Notes: generated from the letters alone by a model not told the origin. A DNA stretch of 64,000 nucleotides from Leuconostoc holzapfelii (GCF_012396485.1 NZ_JAAXPO010000004.1:62001-126000); one strand, 5' to 3'; positions 54,386 to 64,000 are shown, counted from the stretch's first letter. Made by a program: numbers and translations.

Positions 54386-55714
54386 TTAATGCATGAAGCT
54401 AACCAAAATACCAGCCACAACTAACATCAAGGCGCCACCAATTCGATTCCCCATTTGCGCAAAGGCAATTAAGTTCATACGATCTGAAGCGGCCAACACG
54501 GCAACGTTCCCCGTGCCACCCATACTGTTATTAGCAAGACCAGCGGTAATCACTGATTCTACTGGGTAAAGGCCAAACAACTTCCCTAACGCAGCACTGG
54601 CCAACGAAATAATGATAATACTTGAGACACACAAAACGACAAATTGCCAAGAAAGGGCAGCCATCAATAGTTTCATATTCAACAAAGATAGCCCAACCCC
54701 AGCAAGTAGCGCGTGGGTCATATTTTTAACCACGAGTTGCCCGAACATAATGACTGAATCTTCATAGTATTTAGGTAATAGCCCCATAGATTTCAATAGG
54801 ACAATGGTCAAAATCACAAAGGCATAGGCGTTGACTTGTGGCACTAACTTGTTTAGCATCGTGCCAAAGACAAAGAAGGCAACAGACATCGTCATCCCCA
54901 CCCCGATTTGCATGTAATCAAGCGGTACGTCCGTGGTTTCGGCCGCTGTTGTGGTGTTTGTTTTCAGCAATTGGCCATGCCCATTGCCCTTACTATTCAT
55001 GAAAATCCGAGAAACCAATCCAGCACTAATAATAGCTAACAAATTCCCAAAAATAACTGCTGGGAAGAGTTGCGACAAAATCATTTTGGCCGGCTGACCA
55101 AAGGCATGGGCATAAATGCCTGATAGCGGCACAATGCCGGCGCCAACACCACCCGCCATAATTGGCATACCAATATACAAAACCGCGTGATTAAAGCCAA
55201 CCCCAATCAGCATCCCCACAAGGCCGACACCAAAGAAAGTGATGGCCATTGAGAGAAAGGCAACCGGCAAGAAACGAACCGCCGCTTTCAAAATGAGGCT
55301 ACGATCCATCCGAAAGATGGATGAACCAATCAAGGACACGATGTATAGATCCAGAAAATCTGCTGTGTTAATAAAGCCTGAGGCTGTTTTCACCACTTCA
55401 TGCGGAATCACACCTGTCGTGGCCAAAATTGCGGCCATAATAATCGTAAAGACGGATCCCCCACCTAAATAGGTGCGGAAAATTGGTAGCTTTGCGCCAA
55501 TAAAATAAAAGAGGTGTCCCATGATAACCAGGGTCAAAATCGCCCCAATCATGTTGTCAGGTAAGGTATGCGAGCGAATCGCAATAATGAGCAAAATGGC
55601 CATAATAATGTAGGCCACTAAGCCAATGCCACTAATCTTGATGGCGTCTAATTTTTTCAACCAAGGTTGGCCTCCAGGCGTTGGTTGCGTGTTGTCTTGC
55701 TTGTTGTTTCCCAT
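54386..55714 (-). CDS. citP: Citrate transporter of the 2-hydroxycarboxylate family
   Basis: 442 residues with about eleven helices. Both GGxG re-entrant motifs of the family are present: MAGGVGAGIVPLSG near residue 187 and NNSMGGTGNVAVL near 394. It takes up citrate in exchange for lactate or with cations. Its place at the end of the citrate lyase operon supports CitP; malate transport (MleP) is a related alternative. Confidence 0.9.
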   Translation of the reverse strand: MGNNKQDNTQPTPGGQPWLKKLDAIKISGIGLVAYIIMAILLIIAIRSHTLPDNMIGAILTLVIMGHLFYFIGAKLPIFRTYLGGGSVFTIIMAAILATTGVIPHEVVKTASGFINTADFLDLYIVSLIGSSIFRMDRSLILKAAVRFLPVAFLSMAITFFGVGLVGMLIGVGFNHAVLYIGMPIMAGGVGAGIVPLSGIYAHAFGQPAKMILSQLFPAVIFGNLLAIISAGLVSRIFMNSKGNGHGQLLKTNTTTAAETTDVPLDYMQIGVGMTMSVAFFVFGTMLNKLVPQVNAYAFVILTIVLLKSMGLLPKYYEDSVIMFGQLVVKNMTHALLAGVGLSLLNMKLLMAALSWQFVVLCVSSIIIISLASAALGKLFGLYPVESVITAGLANNSMGGTGNVAVLAASDRMNLIAFAQMGNRIGGALMLVVAGILVSFMH

Positions 55715-55823
55715 TGTTACTTATCTCCGTTAACTTTATTGTTCGTTACAAATTTCACATTAATGCGTAAAAAAAAGTTCGTCTACTTTTTATAAAAATC
55801 ACCGCCTTTATTGCTGTTTCCCT

Positions 55824-56600
55824 TTACGCTGATATAAATGTGTGCAGGTAAGCATTGACTGCATCGGGCTGTTCCATGTGCGGCATATGTCCTGCATTTG
55901 GCATGCGCACCACATCGTTGTTATTATTTTCACAAATAATTGTGTAATCACCCTGCCACATGGTAGAAGCTGCTCCCACAATCATCAGTTGCGGGATCGT
56001 GAGCGATTGGCACGTTTCACGCCAATCCTGTTGCAAATGATCCCCTAATAATGGCCTACACAGCGCCTCATCAAACGGATGCACCGCACGTGTTGTCTTT
56101 AATTCTTGCCGTAATGGCTCAGATATCCCAGCCACGGTCATGGGTTGCCTTAAGATATAAGGTAGCCGTACCCAAAAATTTTCCCAAGTCAGCCCGTTGA
56201 GGCCCGCTTGCCAATAGGTATCGTTTAGCGGTTTGGGCGATTCATCAATTGTTACAATACGTGAGACACGCTGTTCACCAAAAATGGTGAGATACGCCCA
56301 GATTACACTCGCCCCCATCGAATGCCCCACCAACGTAGCTGTTGTCACTTGGCACACCGAAAGTAATTCCTGAACATCTGCGGCCAAACGCATGATGCGT
56401 AAGTGTTTGGCCGTGCGCGTTGAGGCCCCATGGCTACGCCAGTCGAGTGTGATCACCCGATAACCGTGTTGTAATAAAAACGTCACTTGGTATTGCCATT
56501 CTTCTTTAATTCCTGAATAGCCCGCCAACAATAAGATGACCGGCCCGTCACCTTGATCCGTGTAAGCCAATTGAATCCCATCTGAGGTTATCATTCTCAT
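55824..56600 (-). CDS. Alpha/beta hydrolase in the citrate operon
   Basis: 258 residues with a complete alpha/beta-hydrolase pattern: oxyanion region LLLAGYSGIKEEW near residue 29, nucleophile elbow VGHSMGAS near 91, and His in NAGHMPHMEQPD near 240. The start overlaps the citXG stop (ATGA), so co-translation in the cit operon is very likely. Related clusters carry citR here, and no link to citrate metabolism is established for a hydrolase. A thioesterase or esterase role is one possibility. Confidence 0.8.
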   Translation of the reverse strand: MRMITSDGIQLAYTDQGDGPVILLLAGYSGIKEEWQYQVTFLLQHGYRVITLDWRSHGASTRTAKHLRIMRLAADVQELLSVCQVTTATLVGHSMGASVIWAYLTIFGEQRVSRIVTIDESPKPLNDTYWQAGLNGLTWENFWVRLPYILRQPMTVAGISEPLRQELKTTRAVHPFDEALCRPLLGDHLQQDWRETCQSLTIPQLMIVGAASTMWQGDYTIICENNNNDVVRMPNAGHMPHMEQPDAVNAYLHTFISA

Positions 56601-58000
56601 ACTAAGACACCCCCTAATTTGGCCAAGAAGATGGTTAAAATCAGGTTATCTGCCGCACCACCAATGCTGAGATGACGCGCAATAAATTGGTCATCCAATG
56701 CGGTCAAATAAGCTAACCCAGCTGGCGTTTTGCTGCCGCCGCGTGCGAAATAGTCGCGCACCCATTGTTGCATTTCAGCCGTGATTGCCGGCGTCCCTGC
56801 CCGCTTAATCAAGTTCGTGTCTTCAATGGCACCAGCAATCTGCATTAAAGTATCGAGTAAACGCTGTGTTGTCTGCCCAGTGGTGCTTTGTAAGAATGGT
56901 AGGGCCGTGTGTAACACCACCGGAAAGCCTGCCGCCGCTTCGCCACGAACACCGGTTAGGCGGTATTGCTGGTATTGTTGTTCACCAGCCGTCAACGGTT
57001 TTTGATTGGCCGCTAACGCCGTGAGGTCTTGTGCCACCAAGCCTGTTAACATGTGCGTCATAATTTCTTGGAGATGGGCGGTTGTGGTGCCCGTCAACCG
57101 TGTGGCATAAGCCACGGCCGTCACCATAATGCCAAGTGAAAAAATCGCCCCTTTATGCGTGTTGACCCCATGCGTTGCAGCAAACATCGCCTGCTCTGCT
57201 TCTCGCCCAGCGACCCGCAGCGTTTGAAACATGGCCGTTAAATCATCCCCGGAAAAATCATGACCAATCGTAAAGGCTGTATTAAAATACCCCATTAAAG
57301 CTAAACTACTATCAATAAACGTCATCACCGTCATGTCATCATGTGCCCCTGGACTAATTGGATCCACTAACCCAGGCTTTGGCTGCAAACTCACTTCATA
57401 CAATAACCCCGCCATAGCAGCATGCACGACAGCGGCTTGCGTTGGTTTGGCAATGACCATGGCATCTTGCATGGTGGCATCATAAATGGCTTGGATGGCT
57501 TGATAACCAGCCTGTAACTGATGTGCTGATGTTTTAATGCAGACTTTAGCGGGCTGATCACAAATCAAACATTGCCGGGGGGCATAGCCCAAGTCTTGCC
57601 GGGATAACTGTGTGGCCACCCCTGCTTGTAACGTATCAATATCAAACAACCGTCCCATGACGGTGGCTGATTCAAAGGCTATGGCTTGTCGCTTGACCGC
57701 CGTTAATGTGCCTTGTATCACCAAGAAGGCTTCTGGCCCCGTGGGTCGTGTGAGCAAAATCTGGTCATCGATTAAAGGAAAGTCAGCTACATATTGACGC
57801 AAACAACCTAACCCCCGACGGAACAAATCTTGCAGGGGCCTGCTGGTTTTAATTGGCCCAGGAATATTTAGTTTCACGCTCACGACAACTGCCGTTGGGT
57901 AACGTTTTGCTAACTGTGTTTGCCGGTGACTCCGCCACTCGCGGTTATCGAGGGCTTGATTTAAGGTGATGGTTGGCCCATCTTGAATGACACGTATCAT
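56597..58000 (-). CDS. citXG: CitX-CitG fusion: citrate lyase prosthetic-group synthesis and transfer
   Basis: 467 residues. The N-terminal third (to about 170) is CitX, which transfers phosphoribosyl-dephospho-CoA to apo-CitD (G-P-I-K-T near 60, CLICDQPAKVC with Cys residues near its end). The rest is CitG, which makes the triphosphoribosyl-dephospho-CoA precursor (EVSLQPKPGLVDPISPGAHDDM near 210, GVNTHKGAIFSLG near 288). The ATG at 58000 fits the CitX start; the frame is open to 58084. The ribosome site is weak. Confidence 0.9.
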   Translation of the reverse strand: MIRVIQDGPTITLNQALDNREWRSHRQTQLAKRYPTAVVVSVKLNIPGPIKTSRPLQDLFRRGLGCLRQYVADFPLIDDQILLTRPTGPEAFLVIQGTLTAVKRQAIAFESATVMGRLFDIDTLQAGVATQLSRQDLGYAPRQCLICDQPAKVCIKTSAHQLQAGYQAIQAIYDATMQDAMVIAKPTQAAVVHAAMAGLLYEVSLQPKPGLVDPISPGAHDDMTVMTFIDSSLALMGYFNTAFTIGHDFSGDDLTAMFQTLRVAGREAEQAMFAATHGVNTHKGAIFSLGIMVTAVAYATRLTGTTTAHLQEIMTHMLTGLVAQDLTALAANQKPLTAGEQQYQQYRLTGVRGEAAAGFPVVLHTALPFLQSTTGQTTQRLLDTLMQIAGAIEDTNLIKRAGTPAITAEMQQWVRDYFARGGSKTPAGLAYLTALDDQFIARHLSIGGAADNLILTIFLAKLGGVLV

Positions 58001-58030
58001 TTTGCCGCTGCTTTCTGAATTATTATGTAC

Positions 58031-58048
58031 GCGAACCGTACGATTCGC
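58031..58048. repeat. Hairpin between citF and citXG
   Basis: GCGAATC-GTAC-GGTTCGC on minus forms a 7-bp stem 8 bases after the citF stop. No T-tract, so possible mRNA-processing or stability element. Confidence 0.45.
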
Positions 58049-58055
58049 TTGTGTT

Positions 58056-59594
58056 TTAATCTTTAACCGCCTTGATAACATCAATTAATGTCCCATCACG
58101 ATATTCCGCTAGAGCTACCACCCGATCGGTGAAGGCCAAAGGTTTTGGCTTACCAACAATCGCTTCAGCTTTTTGTTGCAATGCCTCAATCGTGTAAACT
58201 GGCAAACCAGGCACGTTGCTTAGCTGGTCAATCAAATCATGGCGCTTAGGGTTAATTGCAATCCCAACTTCGGTAACCACCACATCAATGGCATCTCCTG
58301 GCGTAATGACTGTCGTCACGTCAGGGACAATCGTCGCAATGCGCCCACGAACAAGGGGCGCAGAAATAATCGTCAACTTGGCCATGGCAGCATCTTGGTG
58401 CCCACCAATCGCCCCACGAATAATGCCATCAGAACCAGACATCACGTTCACGTTAAAATGCGTATCCACTTCAAGCGCCGACAAGATTGCCACATCCAGC
58501 TTATCAACCATGGCGCCTTTATTGGCAGGGTCGGCATACCATGACGCATCAATTTCTTGTTGGTCACGATTACCCTTCATTGAGGCCGCAGCCCCTTTAT
58601 CGAAGTCTTGGACATCCATCACTCGGGCAACAAGCCCTTCATTGAGCAAATCAATGGTTGGTTTCGTAATCCCACCAAGTGCAAATGACGCTTTGATTTG
58701 GTGATCTAGCATGGCTTGACGCAAGAAACGCGTCACGGCTAAAGCGGCCCCACCTGAACCAGTCTGGAATGAAAAGCCATCTTTGAAGTAGGCAGAATTC
58801 ACAATCACATCATTGACTGTCTTGGCAATTTTTAATTCTTTGGGATCCTTAGTAAAGCGGGTCGCACCAGACCCGATCTTTTCTGGGTCGCCGACCGCAT
58901 CGACTTTAACAATATAATCGACTTGTGTTTGCTTAATTGAAGCCGGTGTATTTGGATAAGGCTTCATAGTATCGGTAATCAAAACTAACGTATCAGCATA
59001 TTGGGCATCAATTAAGGCATATCCCAATGAGCCAAAGGCCGCATCGCCATCCATGCCGTTGGCATTACCCATATCATCAGCATTTGGTACCCCTAAAAAG
59101 GCCACGTCAATTTTAATTTCCCCATGTTCAATGGCGCGCGCACGGTTACCATGTGATCGGAAAATGACAGGTTGGGCTAGTAAGCCATGGGACACTGCAT
59201 CCCCAAGTGTGCCACGCATACCAGATGATGTAATGTTGGTCACGACACCTTTTTGAATGGCTTCAACCACAATATCATTCATGACATTGGTCAATGATGA
59301 AGGGGCCAACGTTAGATTCTGATAGCCATGGTCAATAATGCTACGCATGACTTGGTTAAAGACATAATCGCCTTCACGAAAATGATGGTGGAATGAGATT
59401 GTCATGCCATCAGCAACCGTCTTGGTCACGACCTCATCAATGGAAGCTACGATTTTATCACCACCTGTTGTCGCCCGTACCTTGGGGGCAACTCGTTGCG
59501 TGACAGGATGGCCGTAATCCACACCATTAAAAACTTGGCGCTGCGTTGCGGCTAAAATGTCATCTGGAATGTCACGTGCTACTTTATTTTTCAA
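58056..59594 (-). CDS. citF: Citrate lyase alpha subunit (citrate CoA-transferase)
   Basis: 512 residues. It swaps acetate for citrate on the acyl carrier. [16 protein letters not shown] near residue 77 and [16 protein letters not shown] near 411 are family patterns. It overlaps the citE stop by 11 bases in the operon. Confidence 0.95.
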   Translation of the reverse strand: MKNKVARDIPDDILAATQRQVFNGVDYGHPVTQRVAPKVRATTGGDKIVASIDEVVTKTVADGMTISFHHHFREGDYVFNQVMRSIIDHGYQNLTLAPSSLTNVMNDIVVEAIQKGVVTNITSSGMRGTLGDAVSHGLLAQPVIFRSHGNRARAIEHGEIKIDVAFLGVPNADDMGNANGMDGDAAFGSLGYALIDAQYADTLVLITDTMKPYPNTPASIKQTQVDYIVKVDAVGDPEKIGSGATRFTKDPKELKIAKTVNDVIVNSAYFKDGFSFQTGSGGAALAVTRFLRQAMLDHQIKASFALGGITKPTIDLLNEGLVARVMDVQDFDKGAAASMKGNRDQQEIDASWYADPANKGAMVDKLDVAILSALEVDTHFNVNVMSGSDGIIRGAIGGHQDAAMAKLTIISAPLVRGRIATIVPDVTTVITPGDAIDVVVTEVGIAINPKRHDLIDQLSNVPGLPVYTIEALQQKAEAIVGKPKPLAFTDRVVALAEYRDGTLIDVIKAVKD

Positions 59595-60495
59595 TGTAAT
59601 TTCCCTCCGAATCTACTAAATGATTCGCCTTGGCTAAACGCATCACACGTTCAGCGCGCAAAACAACTGGCCGATCCACCATTTGACCGTTCATGGCAAT
59701 CACACCTGAACCTTTTTGTCGGGCCGCTTCGATGGCCGCAATCACATTTTGCGCCGTCAAAATTTCTTTTTGGGTTGGTTGATAAACTTGGTTTACCATG
59801 TCAATTTGACGTGGGTTAATTAAGGACTTCCCGTCAAATCCCAACTGGTGAATGAGTTCAGTTTCACGATAGAAACCAGCTTCATCATTCAAATCAGTAA
59901 AGACGGTATCAAAGGCGGCAATGCCAGCGGCGCGCGCCGCATGTAAAATCACGTTCCGGGCATAGAGCAATTCTTGACCGTCAGGATAGCGGTGTGTTTT
60001 CATGTCAGTCGTGTAATCTTCAGCCGACAATGCAATCCCAATCATACGATCAGAAGCTTGCGCAATTTCGTTGGCATTAACGACACCGCGGGCTGATTCG
60101 ATAGCGGCCATTAAATGCGTGGTCCCAATTTCACGACCAAAGGTTTGTTCTGCTTCAGCCACCAACGTTTCCAATGTATGAATCATTTCAGCAGATTCAA
60201 CTTTCGGCAAACGAATCACATCAATACCGGCTTTCACCATGGCCTTGATATCATTTTGATAGAACGGTGTGTCCAATCCATTGATCCGAACCACTAATTC
60301 AGCATCCCCATAATCAACCGTTTGCAAAGCTTCATAGATGAGATAGCGCGCGGCATCTTTTTCCGCCAATGAGACGGCATCTTCTAAATCAAACATGATA
60401 GAATCAGCCCCAAAAATGCCGGCATCTTTAATCATGGCCGGATTATTCCCCGGCACAAACATCATGGTGCGACGTAATCTTTCTTCTGCAGCCAT
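59584..60495 (-). CDS. citE: Citrate lyase beta subunit (citryl-ACP lyase)
   Basis: 303 residues, TIM-barrel lyase that splits citryl-ACP to oxaloacetate and acetyl-ACP. [15 protein letters not shown] near residue 35 holds the metal-binding acid. It overlaps the last base of citD. Confidence 0.95.
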   Translation of the reverse strand: MAAEERLRRTMMFVPGNNPAMIKDAGIFGADSIMFDLEDAVSLAEKDAARYLIYEALQTVDYGDAELVVRINGLDTPFYQNDIKAMVKAGIDVIRLPKVESAEMIHTLETLVAEAEQTFGREIGTTHLMAAIESARGVVNANEIAQASDRMIGIALSAEDYTTDMKTHRYPDGQELLYARNVILHAARAAGIAAFDTVFTDLNDEAGFYRETELIHQLGFDGKSLINPRQIDMVNQVYQPTQKEILTAQNVIAAIEAARQKGSGVIAMNGQMVDRPVVLRAERVMRLAKANHLVDSEGNYIEK

Positions 60496-60788
60496 TACAA
60501 CACCTCCCAGTTCGGTTCATCGGCCAAATCTAATGCGCGTTGCACAGCCGTAATCGCGCGTGCTCGAATGACCATGTCCAAAGCGCCTTTATCAACAACT
60601 TTCACCAAGACGTTGTGCACGTCGTAAGCGGCTAACACTTGTGTAATTGTGGCCTTGATTGCATCGTCAAACTGCTTGGCAACATCTGATACCAAATCAA
60701 AGGTCACGCCGTCATGACTTTGACTGAGCATGATTTGTACATCAGATGATTCTAACGTACCGGCAATCGCCGTTTGCTTAATTTCCAT
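60495..60788 (-). CDS. citD: Citrate lyase acyl carrier protein (gamma subunit)
   Basis: 97 residues, the usual length. The prosthetic group attaches at Ser14 in AGTLESSD. It overlaps citC by 11 bases and citE by one. Confidence 0.95.
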   Translation of the reverse strand: MEIKQTAIAGTLESSDVQIMLSQSHDGVTFDLVSDVAKQFDDAIKATITQVLAAYDVHNVLVKVVDKGALDMVIRARAITAVQRALDLADEPNWEVL

Positions 60789-61839
60789 GAATTTCTTGTC
60801 CCTTTCTAATCCGTTCTTGTAAACTTGCTAAATGGTCCTGTAGCCACTGATCCGTTGTTGCAGGTACCAAATCAACCCAATCATGGCGTTTCCCAGCCGC
60901 AATTGCTTGGCGCACCGTGCGCGCCGAAATGACACCTGTGTGATCTGCTGTCTGTAAGCGCGGCACCACAACGAGTTTGATTTCTGGTGCTAATTCACGC
61001 GCCAAGGTGGCGTTATATATGGCAGTCGTGCGCGATTGCGGTTCATCCCCAACATATCGGGTCGTGATATGGCAAGCAGGTGCAATCAGATTTTTGAACA
61101 GGCGCGCATCAAGCGTCGTCTGATAATCAATCACTGAGGCATCTGCTGGCATAAAGTAGGCTGGAAAAGTCAGGTAACTCACCATATAATCCCCCCCACC
61201 GACCACCACGACATTAGGTAAATCAGCTAAGCCGGCTTTCACCAAATCCAACCGCTCTGATGTGTGAAATAGCGACGCATCTTGCGTCACAACAAAGACA
61301 TAGACGCGTTCATTTTCACGAGCAGCTTGCGTGACTAAATACCGATGCCCGTTTGTAAATGGGTTGGCATTGATCACCACCGCCGCAACACGTTGCATTT
61401 CAGAGGTTGGTTTGGGCAGATCCGCCAAGTATTGCGTCACATCCGGCGAACCCTTTTCCAAAATGGCGCCTAAGTCCGACTCTGCCAGTAGACGGAAGCC
61501 AATATGCTCAAAACTCGCGATATACCGCGGCTTGGTAAACACAAAGTGATGAAACCGACCAAGTGTTGCCAAACGATTTTCTAACGCGGTTATCACGCGG
61601 TTAAAACGCGCGCCTTTTGTCTCAGCACCGCGATCACAGACGGCCACATATTTAATGATTTGCCCCGCAATGGCACCAGTCCCGACCAACCGGTCATCAT
61701 CGTATAAACCAATAATGGCTTCAATGCCACCCAATTCTTGCTCACTAAAGTTAGCCAGCCCCAAATCAGCTAAGAAAGCCGCCCATTCTTTTTTCTGCTG
61801 GGCATTGGTGAGGTAAATGTCGCGTATGACCTCAGTCAT
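60778..61839 (-). CDS. citC: [Citrate lyase] acetate ligase
   Basis: 353 residues. It acetylates the thiol of the citrate lyase prosthetic group, activating the complex. An N-terminal acetyltransferase-like part is followed by a nucleotidyl-transferase domain with NANPFTNGHRYLV near residue 155. The start at 61839 lies inside the citM stop region and has GGAGG 9 bases upstream. Confidence 0.94.
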   Translation of the reverse strand: MTEVIRDIYLTNAQQKKEWAAFLADLGLANFSEQELGGIEAIIGLYDDDRLVGTGAIAGQIIKYVAVCDRGAETKGARFNRVITALENRLATLGRFHHFVFTKPRYIASFEHIGFRLLAESDLGAILEKGSPDVTQYLADLPKPTSEMQRVAAVVINANPFTNGHRYLVTQAARENERVYVFVVTQDASLFHTSERLDLVKAGLADLPNVVVVGGGDYMVSYLTFPAYFMPADASVIDYQTTLDARLFKNLIAPACHITTRYVGDEPQSRTTAIYNATLARELAPEIKLVVVPRLQTADHTGVISARTVRQAIAAGKRHDWVDLVPATTDQWLQDHLASLQERIRKGQEIHGN

Positions 61840-62989
61840 TGGTATGAGCCTCCGCATAAGCAATGATGGCTTGTTCAACCGCTGCTACTGTCCCTTGGCC
61901 AAAGACACCCGGCACAATATGCGTCGCATCTGGCGTGGTAATCATCTCCGAAATGGCTTGCGCCACTTTCACTTGTAGCTGCATATCAACATGCTTTAAG
62001 CCACTTGCCAACAGCCCTTTAAATAGGCCAGGGAACACGAGCACATTGTTGACCTGATTGGCCCACTGTGATGAGCCGGTTGCAACAATGGCTGCACCAG
62101 CAGCCAAGGCTTCTTCCGGTAAGATTTCTGGCACTGGGTTGGCCAGAGCAAAGATAATGGGTTGATCCGCCATTTTTGCCACATGATTTGCGGTTAAGAC
62201 GTGTGCATCGGACAAACCGATAAAGACGTCCTGGTTGGCAATCACGTCTGACAACGTTTGCCCATTAGCTTGCTGGATGTGTTGCGTTAATTCACGTTGG
62301 TACGTGTTATATTGCGGATCATCTGCTCTCACCACCCCATGAATATCGACCAACGTCACTTGCGTCATCCCAGCTTCAATCAATAATTTGGCGGTAGCAA
62401 CCCCCGCGGCACCAACGCCATTAATGACCACTTTCAACGCAGTCAATGGCTTGTGAACAACCTGCGCAGCATTGATCAAACCAGCCAATACCACGATGGC
62501 TGTCCCCGTCTGATCATCATGATAGACCGGAATGTCCAGTTCTTGACTCAAGCGTCGTTCGATTTCAAAGACACGTGGGGCCGCAATATCTTCTAAATGA
62601 ATCCCTGCAAATGACGGCGCCATGGCTTTGACGGTGTTAACAAAATCCGTCACGCTAATTTGGTTTAACGCCATTGGCAACGCGTTGACGTCAGCAAAAT
62701 TTTTATAAATTAATGCTTTGCCTTCCACAATGGGTAGCCCGGCAGCTGGTCCAATATTGCCTAGTCCCAAAACTGCCGAACCATCGGTAATGACCGGAAT
62801 GAGCTTACCACTCATGGTATAGGCATTTTTTTGCGACGCATCGTCAGCAATCAACTTCGCCAATCCCGCTACACCCGGCGTGTAGGCTTCACTTAATTCG
62901 GAAGGTGTTGTAATATCAAATTTCGATTCAATGTCTAAGACACCGGTATGGGCCTCATGAATCGATAAAACTTCTGCCATATCTACCAT
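61832..62989 (-). CDS. citM: Malic-enzyme-like oxaloacetate decarboxylase CitM
   Basis: 385 residues of the malic enzyme family. In citrate-fermenting lactic acid bacteria this protein decarboxylates oxaloacetate to pyruvate. AYTPGVAGLAKLI near 35, VEGKALIYK near 88 with the active Lys, HDDQTGTAIV near 153 and GVGAAGVATAKLL near 187 are visible. It is the first gene of the operon. Confidence 0.9.
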   Translation of the reverse strand: MVDMAEVLSIHEAHTGVLDIESKFDITTPSELSEAYTPGVAGLAKLIADDASQKNAYTMSGKLIPVITDGSAVLGLGNIGPAAGLPIVEGKALIYKNFADVNALPMALNQISVTDFVNTVKAMAPSFAGIHLEDIAAPRVFEIERRLSQELDIPVYHDDQTGTAIVVLAGLINAAQVVHKPLTALKVVINGVGAAGVATAKLLIEAGMTQVTLVDIHGVVRADDPQYNTYQRELTQHIQQANGQTLSDVIANQDVFIGLSDAHVLTANHVAKMADQPIIFALANPVPEILPEEALAAGAAIVATGSSQWANQVNNVLVFPGLFKGLLASGLKHVDMQLQVKVAQAISEMITTPDATHIVPGVFGQGTVAAVEQAIIAYAEAHTND

Positions 62990-63020
62990 AGCGAGCAAAC
63001 CTCTTTATTTTTTTGACTTG

Positions 63021-63034
63021 TGTACGTATGTACA
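63021..63034. promoter_or_regulatory. Palindrome in the citM leader
   Basis: TGTAC-GTAT-GTACA lies between the citM promoter and its start codon, a candidate operator. Confidence 0.4.
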
Positions 63035-63050
63035 TTTATGAACAAACCCT

Positions 63051-63079
63051 ATTCTAGTAATTGCCGCCCGCAATGTCAA
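63051..63079 (-). promoter_or_regulatory. citM operon promoter
   Basis: TTGACA (63074-63079) and TAGAAT (63051-63056) on minus, 17-base spacer. The spacer contains TTGC-n5-GCAA symmetry. Confidence 0.82.
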
Positions 63080-63197
63080 CGTTTTTTATAGTAATTTTTA
63101 AAATAAATATCTTTTTTTGTTATGTTTTTTAAATATTTAAAATGGTTTAATATTTTTGAATTTAATTTTTTAAAAACAATTGAAATTATTGCGCTGA

Positions 63198-63226
63198 TTG
63201 TCTGAATTTTAAAATGCGAGTAAAAT
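63198..63226 (+). promoter_or_regulatory. citI promoter
   Basis: TTGTCT (63198-63203) and TAAAAT (63221-63226), 17-base spacing; 21 bases before the citI ATG. Confidence 0.65.
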
Positions 63227-63247
63227 AAAATCATGGAGGTATCCCAC

Positions 63248-64000
63248 ATGGTTGATCGCGAGCTCATTTCTCAGGTATCTGAAGATTACTATCTCAATAA
63301 GCTCCCTTTTGGAGAAATTGCTAAAAAATATGGCATCAGTCGCTACTTAGTCAATAAATATCTCAACGAAGCCGTTAAAACCGGCATTGTTAAAATTGAA
63401 ATTACGGCGAACTCACATCGTAATGCGCAACTTGAGCATATTTTACAAGACAAGTATCCACATACTAATTTCTACGTGGTCCAAGATGACATTAACAATA
63501 TCACCACGTATGAACACCTATCCAATTATGCCGCCGAATTGGTGGATGAATTACTGCACGATAATAACAAAGTCATTGGCTTAACGTGGGGTGAAACCAT
63601 TTATAGCATGATTGATTGTCTGAAAAGTACCCCGTTAGACCGGGTAAAATTCACCCAATTTCTTGGCGAAAATATGAAATACAATTCTACTGCCGGCTCT
63701 GTTCGGATGGTCGAACGTGCGGCAAAAAAGGTTTCAGGCGAATTTTTAACCCTGCCCGCACCGTTGTATATTTTAAATGACTTGGTGCGCCAAGGCTTGT
63801 ACGCCGAGCCGTCTTTGCAAAACACCCTGGCGGTGGCTAATAATATGGATGCACTGGTGACTGGGTTAGGCACAATTCGTTCTTTAGAGTCTATTCCCAT
63901 TTGGCAAAATAGCCTCAATGGTATTTTCCCAACAGTTAATTTCCGTGATATTGCTGGGGTGATTTACGGCCGCCCTTACGATATTCATGGCCACTTTTTA
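63248..64000 (+). CDS. citI: Citrate-operon regulator CitI, SorC family (partial)
   Basis: 251 codons from the ATG at 63248 (GGAGGTATCCCAC before it) to the window edge. An N-terminal helix-turn-helix (PFGEIAKKYGISRYLVNKYL) is followed by the SorC sugar-binding-like domain, which in CitI binds citrate. It is divergent from citM and is known in relatives to activate both promoters in the presence of citrate. The C-terminal part lies outside. Confidence 0.9.
   Translation, partial: MVDRELISQVSEDYYLNKLPFGEIAKKYGISRYLVNKYLNEAVKTGIVKIEITANSHRNAQLEHILQDKYPHTNFYVVQDDINNITTYEHLSNYAAELVDELLHDNNKVIGLTWGETIYSMIDCLKSTPLDRVKFTQFLGENMKYNSTAGSVRMVERAAKKVSGEFLTLPAPLYILNDLVRQGLYAEPSLQNTLAVANNMDALVTGLGTIRSLESIPIWQNSLNGIFPTVNFRDIAGVIYGRPYDIHGHFL

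Overview
The window looks like the chromosome of a low-to-mid GC, obligately heterofermentative lactic acid bacterium of the Leuconostocaceae, most likely a Weissella of the confusa/cibaria type. Pointers are a secreted GH70 dextransucrase with a KxYKxGKxW-type signal peptide, a complete citrate fermentation cluster in the citI / citMCDEFG..P order known from Leuconostoc and Weissella, a fused AdhE, PepO, and Opp and amino-acid transporters. No insertion sequence, prophage or CRISPR array is visible. Most genes are on the minus strand in short operons separated by clear hairpin terminators. Genus assignment is inference from gene content; no 16S rRNA is present.

Layout. 1-2.6 kb: an ECF-transporter/SAM-hydrolase operon (minus) behind a leader with a promoter and an internal terminator. 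2.6-7.1 kb: a hypothetical gene, adhA, a quinone oxidoreductase and gltX. 7.2-10.9 kb: dut-nudix-phosphoesterase-radA, ending in a degraded small membrane ORF that holds a perfect 16-bp parS site. radA has no ATG, GTG or TTG start. 11-13.9 kb (plus): acetyltransferase-rpiA, aspA, then tRNA-Gln and tRNA-Tyr on minus. 14-22.7 kb: TauE-type permease, pepO, oppABCDF. 22.9-29.7 kb: polar amino-acid ABC transporter and a heterodimeric ABC exporter. 29.7-33.2 kb: alr-asd-ydcF under a lysine riboswitch. 33.2-38.1 kb: a P-loop kinase pseudogene, 2'-5' RNA ligase-like gene, birA, an ABC-F ATPase, a probably leaderless VOC gene and a ClC channel.

38.4-45 kb: dextransucrase (plus), followed by convergent EAL and GGDEF genes, suggesting that cyclic di-GMP signalling sits next to exopolysaccharide synthesis. 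45-48.3 kb: a redox-type operon (OhrR-like MarR regulator, FAD disulfide oxidoreductase, quinone oxidoreductase, DUF1304) with a palindromic operator over its own promoter. 48.4-51.3 kb: yhgE and an Rrf2 regulator. 51.4-54.3 kb: adhE with a cre box and a Rex-like site. 54.4-64 kb: the citrate cluster. citI (plus, cut by the window edge) diverges from citM-citC-citD-citE-citF-citXG-(alpha/beta hydrolase)-citP. An alpha/beta hydrolase sits where citR lies in related clusters.

Together these genes describe a sugar- and citrate-fermenting organism. Citrate enters by CitP, is split by citrate lyase and decarboxylated by CitM. AdhE and AdhA dispose of acetyl-CoA and reducing equivalents. Peptide and amino-acid uptake (Opp, PepO, Gln-type ABC) feed nitrogen needs. 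The most unusual observations are the radA start codon, the parS site, the attenuator-like leader before the SAM hydrolase, a recurrent distal Shine-Dalgarno plus hairpin arrangement, two substrate-binding proteins without a lipobox cysteine, and the alpha/beta hydrolase inside the citrate operon.
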